From: an uncultured Collinsella sp. | Lineage (GTDB): Bacteria > Actinomycetota > Coriobacteriia > Coriobacteriales > Coriobacteriaceae | Direction of reading: 5' to 3' | Assembly (NCBI GenBank): GCA_958421035.1 | Contig: CATZKS010000060.1 | Span: 1-12,973 of the forward strand | Length of the DNA stretch: 12,973 nucleotides | Shown here: piece after piece, positions 12,864-12,973 of the stretch | Layout: the number at the start of each line of letters is the position of its first letter | Position numbering within the stretch: the first letter of the stretch is position 1 | Made by a program: the position numbers and the translations under genes | The notes under the pieces: model-generated | Told to the model about the DNA's origin: nothing | Databases searched by the model: none | The model's input: the letters and a program-made list of their open reading frames with translations, nothing else

Positions 12864-12973
12864 ATGACTACCGTAAGACGTGCCGATCTTTCTTGTGTCG
12901 TCCAGGCGGGCGGGCTGTCCTCACGCATGGGCTGCGATAAGGCGCGCATGTCGTTTTGCGGCGAGCCGCTTAT
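12864..12973 (+). CDS. mobA: Molybdenum cofactor guanylyltransferase MobA, 3' partial
   Basis: MobA transfers GMP from GTP to Mo-molybdopterin, giving the guanine dinucleotide cofactor used by DMSO-reductase-family enzymes such as formate dehydrogenase. Only the first 36 codons are in the window; the frame is open at the right edge. The N-terminal nucleotide-binding signature is clear: QAGGLSSRMGCDKARMSFCG (residues 14-33), matching the family pattern AGGxSxRMGxDKA followed by FxGxPL. A MobA-like domain fused to another protein or a related nucleotidyltransferase cannot be excluded without the rest. Context supports MobA: it follows the selenocysteine genes and the Mo oxidoreductase at 6847-8964, which would need this cofactor. 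Confidence 0.85.
   Translation, partial: MTTVRRADLSCVVQAGGLSSRMGCDKARMSFCGEPL

Noticed and set aside
12521..12940. A 139-codon open frame on the plus strand between selB and mobA
   Set aside because: It runs through the hairpins, the tRNA-Sec gene, its terminator and into mobA in another frame. The translation is unlike any family and has no good ribosome site.

Overview
The window reads as a chromosomal segment of a high-GC anaerobe built around formate and hydrogen metabolism. Gene content (Hyf-type formate hydrogenlyase, formate channel, selenocysteine machinery, molybdenum cofactor gene) and the alanine/GC-rich coding style suggest an anaerobic actinobacterium of the Coriobacteriia type (Collinsella or a relative). 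The organism is an inference; no marker gene in the window fixes it. All supported genes lie on the + strand.

Region 1 (1-6782) is the distal part of a formate hydrogenlyase operon: hyfF (5' end outside the window), hyfG (hydrogenase large subunit fused to a NuoC-like domain), hyfH (ferredoxin subunit), hyfI (hydrogenase small subunit), hycH (assembly factor), hycI (large-subunit endopeptidase) and a formate/nitrite-family channel, focA. Gaps are 0-39 nt, most starts have a strong Shine-Dalgarno sequence, and the unit closes with a textbook intrinsic terminator at 6747-6782. Together these genes would oxidise formate-derived electrons to H2 on the inner face of the membrane, couple this to ion movement through HyfF, mature the NiFe subunit, and move formate across the membrane. 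The formate dehydrogenase and the remaining membrane subunits are presumably upstream of the window.

Region 2 (6783-8964) holds one gene for a molybdopterin/[4Fe-4S] oxidoreductase with a cysteine, not selenocysteine, at the predicted Mo ligand. It has no Tat signal and no adjacent electron-transfer or membrane-anchor subunit, so its substrate is unknown.

Region 3 (8965-12973) is a selenocysteine/molybdenum cofactor block: selA, selB (ATGA overlap), a long inverted repeat, the tRNA-Sec gene selC with anticodon TCA (12612-12708), an intrinsic terminator, and the first 36 codons of mobA, cut by the window edge. Making Sec-tRNA and the guanylated Mo cofactor beside a formate hydrogenlyase operon fits a selenocysteine- and Mo-dependent formate dehydrogenase encoded nearby but outside the window. 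No Sec codon is evident within the window. selD and the hyp maturation genes are also not seen.

The most unusual points are: the orphan Mo enzyme; the SelB G4 motif reading TMCD instead of (N/T)KxD; a tRNA-Sec with a mismatched eighth acceptor pair and a D arm made of a tandem 9-nt repeat; the overlapping alternative hairpins between selB and selC; and extra terminal extensions on HyfH and HycH. No stretch longer than 300 bases lacks a gene, and I see no CRISPR array, insertion sequence or rRNA. I did not find a clearly new multi-gene system here.
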